DNA of 34,833 nt from Candidatus Aquidulcis sp. (GCA_003670455.1 QWRK01000003.1:1-34833); one strand, 5' to 3'; shown: positions 22,993-31,277, counted from the first letter of the stretch. Notes: a model not told the origin generated them from the sequence alone. A program made the numbers and translations.

Positions 22993-24285
22993 TCAGCGCT
23001 CCGTGTGGGCAGGCTGGGCGTGCACCCGTGCGATGCCAGAGGTGAGGAGCGGGAGGGGCCCGAGAATGATCCCAGCGGCGCCAACGAACAGGGTGGCGCG
23101 GAGCCCAAAGTTCTCTGCGATCACTGAGCCAATGAGGGCTCCCAGGGGAAGGCCGAGCAGCATGACGGTCTTCATGGAGGCGTTCATGCGCCCGAGCAGT
23201 CGAGCTGGCGTAATGAGCTGTCGATACGTCACCTGATTCACGTGGAAGAGCCCCGCTCCGAAGAAGGCGATGAACTGCGTAAGGATGGCGAGTGCGGCAA
23301 TCAGCGGCACACCCATGGAGCGATCGAGCAGGGCAAATCCGAGCGGCATCACCGGCAAGATGAATCCGCCAAGAATGAGCGTACGTCCCATGCCGAGCCA
23401 CTTGACCACCTTGGCGTTGATGATCGTGCCCACAACGATGCCGACCGTCCCTGCGCCAATGACAAACCCGATTAGTTCAGTCGGTAGCGCGAGCTCACGT
23501 CGCGCGTAGGCGATGAGCAGCGGCCCACTCGCCAGTCCACCAAAGAAGTTGAAGATGAGGGCGGCGAGCGCATTGCCGCGAAGGTGCGGATGTTGCACGA
23601 CCCACGCGAGCCCTTCGCGCATCTCTCTCCAGAGACTTCGCTCCTCCACCTCCTGTTCGGTAAAGGTGGGAACTTCTTCAACATGGCGCACGCGTTGCAC
23701 CATCAGTGCCGAGACAAGGAAGCTGAACGCATCCACAACTAGGGCGATCGGGCCACTAAGGCGCGCCACGGCGATGCCCGCAAGCGCCGGGCCCGCAACA
23801 CCGGTTGCCGACTCCATTGCCATGAGGCGTCCGTTCGCGACGCCGAGCTGCGGTCCACGCAACAGTGCTGGGAGGTACGACTGATGTGCCACGTCGTACA
23901 GGAGAGTGCATGCACCAACAAGGAAGAGCACCGCAAGGAGGAGCGGCATGCTCAACGCGCCAAAGGCGAACGCGATCGGCACGACTAAGAGGAGTCCCGT
24001 TCGTGCAAAGTCTGTCGCAATCAACACGGGGCGACGGGTGCGCCGATCAAGCAGGGCTCCAGCCGGAAGGCCGAGTAGAACAAATGGAAGCAAGAAGGCG
24101 AGTTCTAGCAGCGCGATTGATCCGTTACTTGCTTGAATGACGTCAATGGCGATCAGGGGGAAGGCGATGTGTGAAACCTGCGAGCCGAGTGAGCTGATCC
24201 CCTGCGCGCCGAAGAGGAGGCGTACGTCGGCGTTCTGGAACGGATCGTCGACGGCGAGGCGAAGGCGCGCAAAGGGGTTTCTCAT
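22993..24285 (-). CDS. MFS exporter (EntS-like MFS_3 family)
   Basis: A 430-residue twelve-helix transporter. The helix 2-3 loop reads GLPAGALLDRRTRRPVLIATD, matching the MFS motif A region, and VTYRQLITPARLLGRMNASMKTVMLLGLPLGALIG is characteristic of the MFS_3/enterobactin-exporter-like group, often annotated as drug or siderophore exporters. Substrate unknown. The ORF track adds 106 residues; ATG 24285 begins the family sequence (MRNPFARLRLAVDDPF) and lies six bases after TATCAT. It is divergent from the pirin gene over a 46-base gap. Confidence 0.88.
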   Translation of the reverse strand: MRNPFARLRLAVDDPFQNADVRLLFGAQGISSLGSQVSHIAFPLIAIDVIQASNGSIALLELAFLLPFVLLGLPAGALLDRRTRRPVLIATDFARTGLLLVVPIAFAFGALSMPLLLAVLFLVGACTLLYDVAHQSYLPALLRGPQLGVANGRLMAMESATGVAGPALAGIAVARLSGPIALVVDAFSFLVSALMVQRVRHVEEVPTFTEQEVEERSLWREMREGLAWVVQHPHLRGNALAALIFNFFGGLASGPLLIAYARRELALPTELIGFVIGAGTVGIVVGTIINAKVVKWLGMGRTLILGGFILPVMPLGFALLDRSMGVPLIAALAILTQFIAFFGAGLFHVNQVTYRQLITPARLLGRMNASMKTVMLLGLPLGALIGSVIAENFGLRATLFVGAAGIILGPLPLLTSGIARVHAQPAHTER

Positions 24286-24291
24286 TGGGCG

Positions 24292-24325
24292 ATGATAGGC
24301 GGCACGCCGCCACCCCGCGTATGAT
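24292..24325. promoter_or_regulatory. Divergent leaderless promoters around an inverted repeat
   Basis: TATCAT on the minus strand (24292-24297) lies six bases before the MFS ATG, and TATGAT on the plus strand (24320-24325) lies six bases before the pirin ATG. Between them is a perfect inverted repeat GGCGGC-AC-GCCGCC (24298-24311) that could be a shared operator. Confidence 0.6.
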
Positions 24326-24331
24326 CTGCGC

Positions 24332-25336
24332 ATGCCAGCAGTGACCGTTCCAGACATTACGCTTCTTGCGCGCACACCTGTTGCCGACCTGCTCACCGCA
24401 CGGCCACGACCGGTGATCTCGCTGAGTACGGCACCGAGCGGCTTCGAGGGCGAAGGCTTCCCCGTGCGCCGCGCCTTCATGGGCGCGCCGCTGGCGGCGA
24501 TCGATCCGTTCATCATGCTCGACCAGATGGGCGAGGTGGAGTACGCCCCCGGTGAACCGAAGGGGACCCCGTGGCATCCGCATCGCGGTTTTGAGACGGT
24601 CACCTACATGCTCGACGGCATCCTTGATCACCGCGACAGCAATGGCGGTGGCGGGCGCATTAGTGATGGCGACACGCAGTGGATGACCGCCGGCGGCGGC
24701 ATCTTGCACATTGAGACACCACCAGAGTTCTTGGTCGCGAGCGGCGGACTCTTCCACGGATTCCAGCTCTGGGTGAATCTGCCACGCGCCAAGAAGTGGT
24801 CGCCGCCCGCCTATCAAGACATCCGTTCAAGCGAGGTGAAACTCCTCGCCTCGCCAGATGGCGGCACCCTCCTTCGTCTGATCGCCGGTGACGTTGGTGG
24901 CCACAGCGGACCAGGCTCCACGCAGACGCCGATCGCGCTGGTGCACGCCACGCTGCAGCCTGGCGCCGAACTCGACCTGCCGTGGCGCCCCGACTTCAAT
25001 GCACTCGTCTACGCCCTCTCAGGTCGCGGCACGGTTGGCGCCGAGCGCGTCGGTATTCAGGCAGGGCAGCTCGCCGTCTACGGCGCGGGTGATCGCATCG
25101 TCGTCAAGGCATCGGAGCATCAGGACCAGCGCACCCCAGCACTCGACGTGCTGATCCTTGGCGGTCTCCCTATTAAGGAGCCGGTCGCCTGGCTCGGGCC
25201 GTTCGTCATGAACACGCGCGACGAGGTGGTGCAGGCGTTTGAGGATTATCAGGCTGGAAAGCTCGGCGTGATCCCCGCCGCCCATAGCAATCCACACAAC
25301 ACCCCAACGAGCGTCGTGGAGTCGGGGAACGAGTAG
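24332..25336 (+). CDS. Pirin family protein
   Basis: A bicupin iron-binding protein of 334 residues. The N-terminal cupin holds the metal-binding set: HPHRGFETVTYMLDG (two histidines), ISDGDTQWMTAGGGILHIETP (third histidine and a glutamate), and GFQLWVNLP. The C-terminal cupin half follows (LPWRPDFNALVYALSGRGTVG). Bacterial pirins act as quercetin-dioxygenase-like enzymes or as modulators of metabolic enzymes; the role here is unknown. It starts six bases after TATGAT. The lysE-type gene begins two bases after its stop, so they form an operon. Confidence 0.9.
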   Translation: MPAVTVPDITLLARTPVADLLTARPRPVISLSTAPSGFEGEGFPVRRAFMGAPLAAIDPFIMLDQMGEVEYAPGEPKGTPWHPHRGFETVTYMLDGILDHRDSNGGGGRISDGDTQWMTAGGGILHIETPPEFLVASGGLFHGFQLWVNLPRAKKWSPPAYQDIRSSEVKLLASPDGGTLLRLIAGDVGGHSGPGSTQTPIALVHATLQPGAELDLPWRPDFNALVYALSGRGTVGAERVGIQAGQLAVYGAGDRIVVKASEHQDQRTPALDVLILGGLPIKEPVAWLGPFVMNTRDEVVQAFEDYQAGKLGVIPAAHSNPHNTPTSVVESGNE

Positions 25337-25338
25337 CG

Positions 25339-25986
25339 GTGGAGATCTTCCTCCTTGGCGCCGCACTCGCCTTCTCCATCAATATTGAACTCGGTGTCGT
25401 CAACGTCATGATTGTGCGTACCGCGATTGATCGCGGCGCATGGCCCGCCCTCCTGATCGGCCTCGGCTCCTGCATTGGCGATGTGATCTGGGCATGCGCC
25501 GGCGCGCTCGGTGTCAGCGCTCTGCTCCAGTGGCCACCGGCCGCATGGGTACTCTGGATCGGCGGGAGCGCGATCCTCTGCTGGTTCGCCGCTGCTGCAC
25601 TACGCGATGCGGTGCGCGGCGGCTCAATTGATGACTCATCGCCACTCCGTCGCGCCACCGGCCTGCGTGCCGTTGGGCTCGGACTCGGCGTTGCTCTCAG
25701 CTCCCCCACGCTGATCCTGTGGACCGCAACGGTTGGCGGTAGCGTCGTCGCCTCGCAAGCAACGAGCATTGCTGGATTCATTCCGTTTATCTCTGGATTC
25801 GCGACGGCGGCGGTGCTGCACTCCGTTGTGCTCGCCGGCGTGGTCGGCGCAACGCGACGCTTTACTGGACCGCGCACCATTCGCGCAGTATCGCTGGTCT
25901 CTGCACTGATGTTTGCCGCGTTCGCAATTGGAATCTTTGTTGACGGTGCAAACCGTCTTGCGTTGCCACTACTCGCGGGGAAATAG
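25339..25986 (+). CDS. LysE-family amino-acid exporter
   Basis: A 215-residue membrane protein with six hydrophobic helices. The N-terminus LLGAALAFSINIELGVVNVMIVRTAIDRGAWPALLIGLGSC follows the LysE/RhtB pattern (the usual PGP motif is here IEL), and VGLGLGVALSSPTLILWTATVGGS is the conserved central segment (usually NP-x-x-I/L). Such proteins export basic amino acids, homoserine lactone or threonine; specificity is unknown. It starts at GTG 25339, two bases after the pirin stop, so it depends on the pirin promoter. It converges on marR with a ten-base gap. Confidence 0.8.
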   Translation: MEIFLLGAALAFSINIELGVVNVMIVRTAIDRGAWPALLIGLGSCIGDVIWACAGALGVSALLQWPPAAWVLWIGGSAILCWFAAAALRDAVRGGSIDDSSPLRRATGLRAVGLGLGVALSSPTLILWTATVGGSVVASQATSIAGFIPFISGFATAAVLHSVVLAGVVGATRRFTGPRTIRAVSLVSALMFAAFAIGIFVDGANRLALPLLAGK

Positions 25987-25996
25987 TCCGAGCGCG

Positions 25997-26524
25997 CTAG
26001 GAGTTAATCGGCTCCGCGTTCTTTGCGGCGATCTTCAGCAGATCGCGCGTTAGCCGTTCCATCTCACTTGCTGGCAGCGCGCTGCCAAATCGCTCAGCGA
26101 CTGCAGCGAGGTGTGCCGGCGCAGCACCCTTGAATGCACGTAGGCCAAGCGGCGTGAGTGTTGCCCAGTGCACGCGGCCATCTTCGGTACAGCGGCGTCG
26201 TGTCACCCAGCCATTCACGGCGAGTCGGTCAATACGACGCGTGAGGCCACTCTTAGAGATGAGTGCGGCATCGGCAAGTTCGCTCATGCGGAGCCGGTAC
26301 TCCTCGGATCGAACGAGCTGCGCCATCACATCGAAGTCGGCGAGGCTCATTCCTGAAGCATCCATAAGCTCTGTGGAGAGGGCTCGCGTCACGCGGCCGT
26401 AGGCAATCAGGAGGGCGAACCAGGCGCGGGCGACCGCCGGATCAAGAAGTTTGGATGCGTCGGTGCCAAGCACTGCAGAGAGTGCTTCAATTTCGGCGCT
26501 CACTGGTTTGTTTGCTGTTGCCAT
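25997..26524 (-). CDS. MarR-family transcriptional regulator
   Basis: A 175-residue winged-helix repressor of the MarR type. MSLADFDVMAQLVRSEEYRLRMSELADAALISKSGLTRRIDRLAVNGWVTRRRC covers the helix-turn-helix and recognition helix, and DGRVHWATLTPLGLRAF forms the wing. MarR proteins usually bind a phenolic or oxidant signal and repress a divergent gene. ATG 26524 is chosen; the ORF-track TTG start lies inside the repeat operator. The upstream region shows repeated TTGCA half-sites overlapping the promoters of both this gene and the divergent LUD gene, which supports autoregulation and control of that gene. Confidence 0.9.
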   Translation of the reverse strand: MATANKPVSAEIEALSAVLGTDASKLLDPAVARAWFALLIAYGRVTRALSTELMDASGMSLADFDVMAQLVRSEEYRLRMSELADAALISKSGLTRRIDRLAVNGWVTRRRCTEDGRVHWATLTPLGLRAFKGAAPAHLAAVAERFGSALPASEMERLTRDLLKIAAKNAEPINS

Positions 26525-26527
26525 TAC

Positions 26528-26583
26528 TTGCAATAGTTGCACTTGCAATCATTCTGGTCAAGGGGTATGGTTGCGTCTGCAAC
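26528..26583. promoter_or_regulatory. MarR operators and divergent promoter
   Basis: Repeated TTGCA half-sites form three inverted repeats: TGCAA-tag-TTGCA (26529-26541), TTGCA-ct-TGCAA (26537-26548) and GTTGC-gtct-GCAAC (26570-26583). On the plus strand TTGCAA (26543-26548) and TATGGT (26566-26571), spaced by 17 bases, form the promoter of the LUD gene. The first operators cover its -35 and the start region of marR; the third covers its transcription start. Binding would block both genes. Confidence 0.65.
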
Positions 26584-26626
26584 TACCTGGGCGTTCGCGC
26601 GGGGGTTGATATGAAGGGGGTCCACG

Positions 26627-27238
26627 ATGCCAGCAGCACGATTCAAGCAGGTGGCCGACAGCGCCAAGATCAATCGCGCCGTAGCGGCGTTGAACAAGCA
26701 CGGCTTCTCCGCGAAGGTCGTCGCCACTGGTGCCGACGCTAAGGCCGCTGTCCTTGCCCTGATCCCGGGAGGCTCGGAGGTCTTCACCTACACGTCGGCA
26801 ACACTCGACGCGACCGGCCTTACCGAGGCGCTGAACGCAGCTCCATATAAGAGCCTGCGCGACAAGATGTACGGCCTTGACCGCAACACACAGGGCGCAG
26901 AGATGCGTGCCATTGGCGCAGCCCCCGCATTCGCTGTTGGCAGCGCCAACGCCGTTACCGAAACGGGCGAGCTGATGTTGGCTTCTGCAACCGGTTCACA
27001 GCTCCCCTCGTACGCCTACGGCGCAGGCCACGTGGTCTTCGTTGTTGGCGCACAAAAGATCGTGAAAGATCTTGCTGAGGCGACAGAGCGCATCGCTACG
27101 TACACCCTGCCACTCGAAGATACGCGCGCACAGGCCGCCTACGGCGTAAACAGCGCGATCAACAAGACGCTGATCCTGCACGGCGAGATGCCAGGTCGCA
27201 TTGATGTGGTGATCGTCGCTGAAGAGCTCGGCTTCTAA
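26627..27238 (+). CDS. LUD-domain protein (LutC/YkgG-like)
   Basis: A 203-residue soluble protein of the LUD family named after lactate-utilisation proteins. Motifs are AALNKHGFSAKVVATGADAK, the substrate-fold strand SEVFTYTSATLDATGL, and the C-terminal VTETGELMLASATGSQLPSYAYGAGHVVFVVGAQKIVKDLAEA typical of YkgG/LutC. The LutA and LutB partners are absent, so it is a stand-alone LUD protein whose reaction is unknown. A GGGGG stretch lies about 12 bases before ATG. It is divergent from marR, whose repeated operator covers its promoter, and its stop overlaps the next gene by one base (TAATG). Confidence 0.85.
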   Translation: MPAARFKQVADSAKINRAVAALNKHGFSAKVVATGADAKAAVLALIPGGSEVFTYTSATLDATGLTEALNAAPYKSLRDKMYGLDRNTQGAEMRAIGAAPAFAVGSANAVTETGELMLASATGSQLPSYAYGAGHVVFVVGAQKIVKDLAEATERIATYTLPLEDTRAQAAYGVNSAINKTLILHGEMPGRIDVVIVAEELGF

Positions 27239-27648
27239 TGCGCGCGGCGGTCGTACGCGGTGCAGCACTCGCCGCAGTTGTTAACCTCGCCATCTGGTTC
27301 GTAGCCGCGCTAGCGGGCGTAGTTCCGCCACTCGCCGAATCTGTACCGACAGTTGTTGGCGTTGCGTTTGCATCTGCTGGCGGCGTTGGTGCGGCTGGCA
27401 TGGTGGCGCGGATCTTTCTCAGTAAATGGCGCCGGTACCTGTGGGATCGCGCCGCACTCCTCGTCTTGCTCATGTCGCTCGGTTCGCCGCTCGGCTTGGC
27501 TCTGGGAGTGATTCCGGTATCGCCGATCGATCCAACGAACGAGCTATTGATTTCGTTCAAGGAGGGGATCGCCCTGATCTATGCGGTACTGCACTTCACG
27601 ACGTACTTCGCGGTGCAGCGCACGGTTGCCAAAGAGTTCAGTGCGTAA
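27238..27648 (+). CDS. Small four-helix membrane protein, unknown
   Basis: A 136-residue protein with four hydrophobic segments (about residues 7-28, 36-58, 70-90 and 108-128). A short basic loop, LSKWRRYLWDR, follows helix 2. The pattern resembles small uncharacterised actinobacterial/chloroflexotal membrane families of the DUF6069 kind, but I cannot confirm this. It is translationally coupled to the LUD gene through a shared TAATG, so it is presumably controlled by the same MarR regulator and could serve transport of the signal molecule. Confidence 0.65.
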   Translation: MRAAVVRGAALAAVVNLAIWFVAALAGVVPPLAESVPTVVGVAFASAGGVGAAGMVARIFLSKWRRYLWDRAALLVLLMSLGSPLGLALGVIPVSPIDPTNELLISFKEGIALIYAVLHFTTYFAVQRTVAKEFSA

Positions 27649-27712
27649 GTTCGCTTCAGAAGTTGAGCTGACCCGCTTGGGGTGATCCATCGCACTATCA
27701 ACGGCGCTCCGC

Positions 27713-27718
27713 TACGCT
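27713..27718 (+). promoter_or_regulatory. -10 box of the SAM hydrolase gene, leaderless type
   Basis: TACGCT lies seven bases before ATG 27726. Confidence 0.5.
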
Positions 27719-27725
27719 GCTGGGC

Positions 27726-28571
27726 ATGAGCTTTGATCCACTCGGTCCACTGCACGCACAGCCGCGACTGGTCACCTTCATGACCGACTTCGGCCTGCGC
27801 GACCCCTCCGCTGGGGTCCTTTCGGGCGTGGTGCTCGGCATTGCGCCGGAGGCGCGAACCCTCGACCTCACCCACGCCATTCCTCCGTATGACGTGGAGG
27901 CGGGGGCCGAAGCGCTCGTTGAGTCGCTCGTGCACCTGCCAATCGGCGCCCATGTGGCGGTGGTGGATCCGGGCGTGGGCACCCAGCGCCGGCCGATCGC
28001 CATTCGTTGCGGGCGTGGTGATGCCCTGATCGGCCCAGACAACGGACTCCTGCTCCCTGCCGCAGCGGCGCTTGGCGGCGCGGTGGCGGCGGTCATCCTT
28101 GATGACGAGCGCTGGTGGGGCTCGAGCCGCTCACACACCTTCCATGGCCGCGACCTCTTTGCCCCAGTGGCCGCGCATCTTGCCGCGGGGGTCCCATTCG
28201 GCGACCTCGGCACGCCGATCTCCCCGAGCGACCTTGTCCCAGCAACCAAGCTGCCGATTGAGATCGGCGCGGGTGTCTTGAACACATCGGTTCGCATCGT
28301 GGATGGCTTCGGCACGCTGGTACTGACGGGCGATCGCCAGGCGATTGAGGCGTCGATCGGCACCCTGACCTCTGGGGATCCGCTGAAAATCAGCGTCGGT
28401 GACCAGCAGCTGACGACCGTCTGGGCGAACCGATTCGGGGATGTGCCTGAGTCGCAACCCCTCTGCTACATCGATTCGGCTGGGCGGCTTGCCTTGGCAA
28501 TCAACCGCGGCAGTGCCGCCGAGCGATATGGTGCAGTCCGCCGAACTCCTGTGGTGATTACCCGCGCATAA
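27726..28571 (+). CDS. SAM hydrolase / hydroxide adenosyltransferase (DUF62 family)
   Basis: A 281-residue member of the family that includes fluorinase and chlorinase, most of which hydrolyse S-adenosylmethionine to adenosine and methionine. The N-terminal domain has VTFMTDFGLRDPSAGVLSGV, VVDPGVGTQRRPIAIR (Asp and Arg of the Asp-Arg-His water-activating triad), LIGPDNGLLLPAA, and HTFHGRDLFAPVAAHLA (the histidine). The C-terminal half is the small beta domain (VRIVDGFGTLVLTGD). The intact triad argues for the hydrolase and not a halogenase. Its physiological role is not settled in any organism. It has a leaderless start. Confidence 0.9.
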   Translation: MSFDPLGPLHAQPRLVTFMTDFGLRDPSAGVLSGVVLGIAPEARTLDLTHAIPPYDVEAGAEALVESLVHLPIGAHVAVVDPGVGTQRRPIAIRCGRGDALIGPDNGLLLPAAAALGGAVAAVILDDERWWGSSRSHTFHGRDLFAPVAAHLAAGVPFGDLGTPISPSDLVPATKLPIEIGAGVLNTSVRIVDGFGTLVLTGDRQAIEASIGTLTSGDPLKISVGDQQLTTVWANRFGDVPESQPLCYIDSAGRLALAINRGSAAERYGAVRRTPVVITRA

Positions 28572-28597
28572 CCCGGTTCCCAGCGCGCACCCCCTGC

Positions 28598-28603
28598 TAT
28601 CCT
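28598..28603 (+). promoter_or_regulatory. -10 box of the amino-acid ABC operon
   Basis: TATCCT predicts transcription from about 28610, giving a structured leader of about 105 bases before the chosen start codon. The -35 region is weak. Confidence 0.45.
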
Positions 28604-28610
28604 TCCGCTC

Positions 28611-28698
28611 GTGGGGGCATAACGTCGACGGCGCGCCGCGCGCCGATCACCGCCCCACCGTCGCACTGACGCTGTGTCAGATCGTCGCCAATAGCGGC
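28611..28698 (+). ncRNA. Candidate structured 5' leader of the amino-acid ABC operon
   Basis: The leader can fold into an outer helix GTGGGG with CCCCAC (28611-28616 with 28653-28658) enclosing a seven-base-pair hairpin (CGGCGCG-CCG-CGCGCCG, 28629-28645). A second hairpin CTGAC-GCTGT-GTCAG (28666-28680) and a weak GCC/GGC stem follow, ending before the AGGAGG ribosome site. It does not match a riboswitch class I know. It could be a ligand-sensing leader or simply GC-rich structure. Confidence 0.35.
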
Positions 28699-28716
28699 TG
28701 TACAGGAGGTATGGAT

Positions 28717-29637
28717 ATGAGCACAACGCGCTCACGCATCGCAATCGGCCAGACCACACGTATGGCGGTCGTGGTCATGGCGATGGCAATGTTCCTCGCC
28801 GCCTGTGGCGGCTCCGCAGCTTCACCATCAGCATCTGTTGACGCTTCATGCGCAAAAGACACGTTGGCACTGAAGACCGCAGGGAAGCTCACCCTCTCCA
28901 CCGACAACCCGGCCTACAGCCCGTGGTTCCAGGGTGGCAACGAGGGCGCCACGGTGTGGACTGGTGATTACAACAATGATCCAGTAAAGGGTCAGGGCTA
29001 TGAGGGTGCAGTGGCGTACGCCGTTGCCGCCAAGCTCGGATTCACTGCTGACGAGGTTGTGTGGATTCACACCACCTTCGACAATTCGTACGCCCCAGGG
29101 GCAAAGAGCTTCGACCTCTACTTGGCTCAGGTCTCGATTAAGCCAGAGCGCGCAGAGGCCGTAGATTTCAGCAGCGGATACTACGACGCTGCCCAGGGTG
29201 TGGTAACGATCGAGGGTTCGCCAATTGCTGGTGCCACGAGCATTGCCGATCTCAAGACGGCGAAGCTTGGCGCGATGATCGGCACGACGAGCCTTGATGC
29301 GATCAGCGAGATCATCAAGCCAGACACGGAAGTCGCCGTGTTCAACACAAACGATGAGGCACTTGCAGCGCTTAACGGCGGCCTCATTGACGGCATCGTG
29401 ACCGACGTTCCAACGGCGTTCTACATGCGAGATGCGCAGCTCACGGGTGGCATCATCGTTGGGCAACTCCCTTCGGATGGTGGCGCTCAGGAGCAGTTCG
29501 GCTTTGTCCTTGAAAAGGGCTCAGCACTCACGGCCTGTGTCTCGGCCGCTGTCGACGCCCTAAAGGCTGATGGCACGTTTGCGGCACTGCTCACGGAGTG
29601 GATCGCGGATAAGGCGAGCGCGCCAGTCCTGAAGTAA
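28717..29637 (+). CDS. Polar amino-acid ABC importer, substrate-binding lipoprotein (SBP family 3)
   Basis: A 306-residue extracytoplasmic binding protein of the glutamine/arginine/histidine class. The signal ends in the lipobox FLAAC (Cys30 from this start). The mature domain begins GKLTLSTDNPAYSPWF and continues with SFDLYLAQVSIKPERAEAVDFSSGYYDAAQGVV and the hinge region IADLKTAKLGAMIGTTS. A Gly/Asn-rich insertion (GGNEGATVWTGDYNNDPVKGQGYEG) is seen in actinobacterial and chloroflexotal relatives. Two in-frame ATGs occur; AGGAGG is seven bases from the second (28717) and abuts the first (28711), so the second is chosen. The permease and ATPase follow. Confidence 0.9.
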   Translation: MSTTRSRIAIGQTTRMAVVVMAMAMFLAACGGSAASPSASVDASCAKDTLALKTAGKLTLSTDNPAYSPWFQGGNEGATVWTGDYNNDPVKGQGYEGAVAYAVAAKLGFTADEVVWIHTTFDNSYAPGAKSFDLYLAQVSIKPERAEAVDFSSGYYDAAQGVVTIEGSPIAGATSIADLKTAKLGAMIGTTSLDAISEIIKPDTEVAVFNTNDEALAALNGGLIDGIVTDVPTAFYMRDAQLTGGIIVGQLPSDGGAQEQFGFVLEKGSALTACVSAAVDALKADGTFAALLTEWIADKASAPVLK

Positions 29638-29649
29638 GCGAATCGCACG

Positions 29650-30456
29650 ATGACGGCGGCGAGGTCAGCCCGTAAGGGAACCCTCGTCGCCGTTATCAGC
29701 ACACTCGTCGTCGCGACGCTGCTCGCGATCTCCATCGGCTCATCGCCGAGCTGGCCACTCGTTCAGAAGGCCTTCTTTGACGGTACCTACTTCTCAACCT
29801 CTCTCCCTAACGTGATTGGCGCATTCGCCATCAACATCCAACTCTTCGTGCTGGCAGAGATCCTCATCCTGCCGATCGGGCTCCTGGTTGCCCTCGCCCG
29901 ATCAATCACCAGCCCAGCACTCGCACCTCTACGCATCTTCGCCACCATCTACACCGATTTCTTCCGCGGTGTGCCGAGCATCTTGCTCATCTATGTGCTC
30001 GGCTTCGGCGTGCCGGCGTTGCGTCTCCCTGGCGTACCGAGCGAGCCCTTCTTCTGGGCGCTGGTGACGCTGGTGCTGATCTACAGCGCCTACGTGAGCG
30101 AGGTCTACCGCGCCGGGATTGAATCCATTCACCCATCACAAGAGCGCGCGGCACGAGCGCTCGGCCTGACCCGCTTCCAGGCGCTGCGCTACGTCGTGCT
30201 GCCGCAGGCGCTTCGTCGCGTGGTGCCACCGTTGTTGAATGATTTCATTGGCCTCCAGAAAGACACGGCGCTCGTTTCTATTCTTGGTGTCGTGGAAGCC
30301 TTCAAGCAGGCGCAGATTTTGAAGTCGGCCAACTTCAACTTCACGCCACTCATGGTGACTGCACTCATCTTTTTGGTGATCACGATTCCAATGACACGAC
30401 TCGTTGATCGCCTCGCGGCGAAGGATCGTGCGACGCAGCAGGGAGGAACCCGCTGA
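29650..30456 (+). CDS. Polar amino-acid ABC importer, permease (HisM/GlnP type)
   Basis: A 268-residue permease. The family region starts at FAINIQLFVLAEILILPIGLLVALAR and includes FRGVPSILLIYVLGFG and the EAA loop ERAARALGLTRFQALRYVVLPQALRRVVPPLLNDFIGLQKDTAL. An extra N-terminal helix (residues 11-28) precedes the core. One permease gene is present, so the transporter is probably a homodimer of this subunit. It begins 12 bases after the binding-protein stop, and its TGA overlaps the ATPase ATG. Confidence 0.92.
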   Translation: MTAARSARKGTLVAVISTLVVATLLAISIGSSPSWPLVQKAFFDGTYFSTSLPNVIGAFAINIQLFVLAEILILPIGLLVALARSITSPALAPLRIFATIYTDFFRGVPSILLIYVLGFGVPALRLPGVPSEPFFWALVTLVLIYSAYVSEVYRAGIESIHPSQERAARALGLTRFQALRYVVLPQALRRVVPPLLNDFIGLQKDTALVSILGVVEAFKQAQILKSANFNFTPLMVTALIFLVITIPMTRLVDRLAAKDRATQQGGTR

Positions 30457-31241
30457 TGGCCCGCAAGGCGACGAAGCGGGTTGCAGCGGCGCCGGTGCTC
30501 GAGTTGCATGGTGTCTCAAAGCGCTACGGGCGCGCCCTGGTGCTCGACAAGATTGATCTCTCACTCGCGGAGCACGAAGTGGTCTGCCTGATTGGGGCCT
30601 CGGGTTCAGGCAAGTCAACCCTGCTCCGCTGCGCCGACCTTCTTGAGCCGATTGACGGAGGAAGCATCACGCTCGACGGTCGCACGGTGAGCGCTGATGA
30701 CCGCGATGCAGACGCGACGCGACGTCAGCTCGGGATCGTCTTCCAGGGGTTCAGCCTCTTCCCGCACCTCACCGCACTCGAGAACGTCGCCCTTGCGCCG
30801 CGCGTAGCACTCGGACTGACCGCCGCTGCGGCGGAGAAGCGTGCCCGCGCACTCTTGAAGCAGCTCGGGCTTGCCGCGAAAGCGAACGCGTACCCAGACA
30901 GCCTTTCGGGTGGGCAGCAGCAGCGCGTTGCCATTGCGCGTGCGTTAGCGACGGAGCCAAAGGTCTTGTTGCTCGATGAGATCACCAGCGCGCTCGACCC
31001 GGTCTTAGTTGCCGATGTGCTTGAAGCGCTGCGCGCACTCGCAAAGGGCGGCATGACGATGCTCATCGCAACGCATGAGATGGCCTTTGCCGCCGACGTC
31101 GCCGATCGCATCTGCTATCTCGAGGGTGGACGAATTGTGGAAGCGGGAAGCCCAGAGAAGATCTTTGGCGCACCTCGGGATCCGCGCACTCGGGCATTCC
31201 TGAAGCGGGTGCGCTCTGTTGGGGCCAGCGCCCTTCGCTAA
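30456..31241 (+). CDS. Polar amino-acid ABC importer, ATPase (GlnQ/HisP type)
   Basis: A 261-residue ATPase with Walker A GASGSGKST, Q-loop VFQGFSLFPHLTALENV, signature LSGGQQQRVAIARALA, Walker B LLLDEITSALDP, and switch histidine IATHEMAFAADVADR. It carries an Ile in the D-E-I-T-S-A-L-D box where Pro is usual, a substitution seen in some relatives. It starts directly at the permease stop. It is the last gene of the operon and no strong terminator is seen after it. Confidence 0.93.
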   Translation: MARKATKRVAAAPVLELHGVSKRYGRALVLDKIDLSLAEHEVVCLIGASGSGKSTLLRCADLLEPIDGGSITLDGRTVSADDRDADATRRQLGIVFQGFSLFPHLTALENVALAPRVALGLTAAAAEKRARALLKQLGLAAKANAYPDSLSGGQQQRVAIARALATEPKVLLLDEITSALDPVLVADVLEALRALAKGGMTMLIATHEMAFAADVADRICYLEGGRIVEAGSPEKIFGAPRDPRTRAFLKRVRSVGASALR

Positions 31242-31277
31242 CGGGCTGGTGGTACGCCACCAATAAGTGGTTCGCGA

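Noticed and set aside
27726-28571. Fluorinase or chlorinase activity for the DUF62 protein
   Set aside because: The Asp-Arg-His water-activating triad of SAM hydrolases is intact, and no halometabolite genes are nearby.
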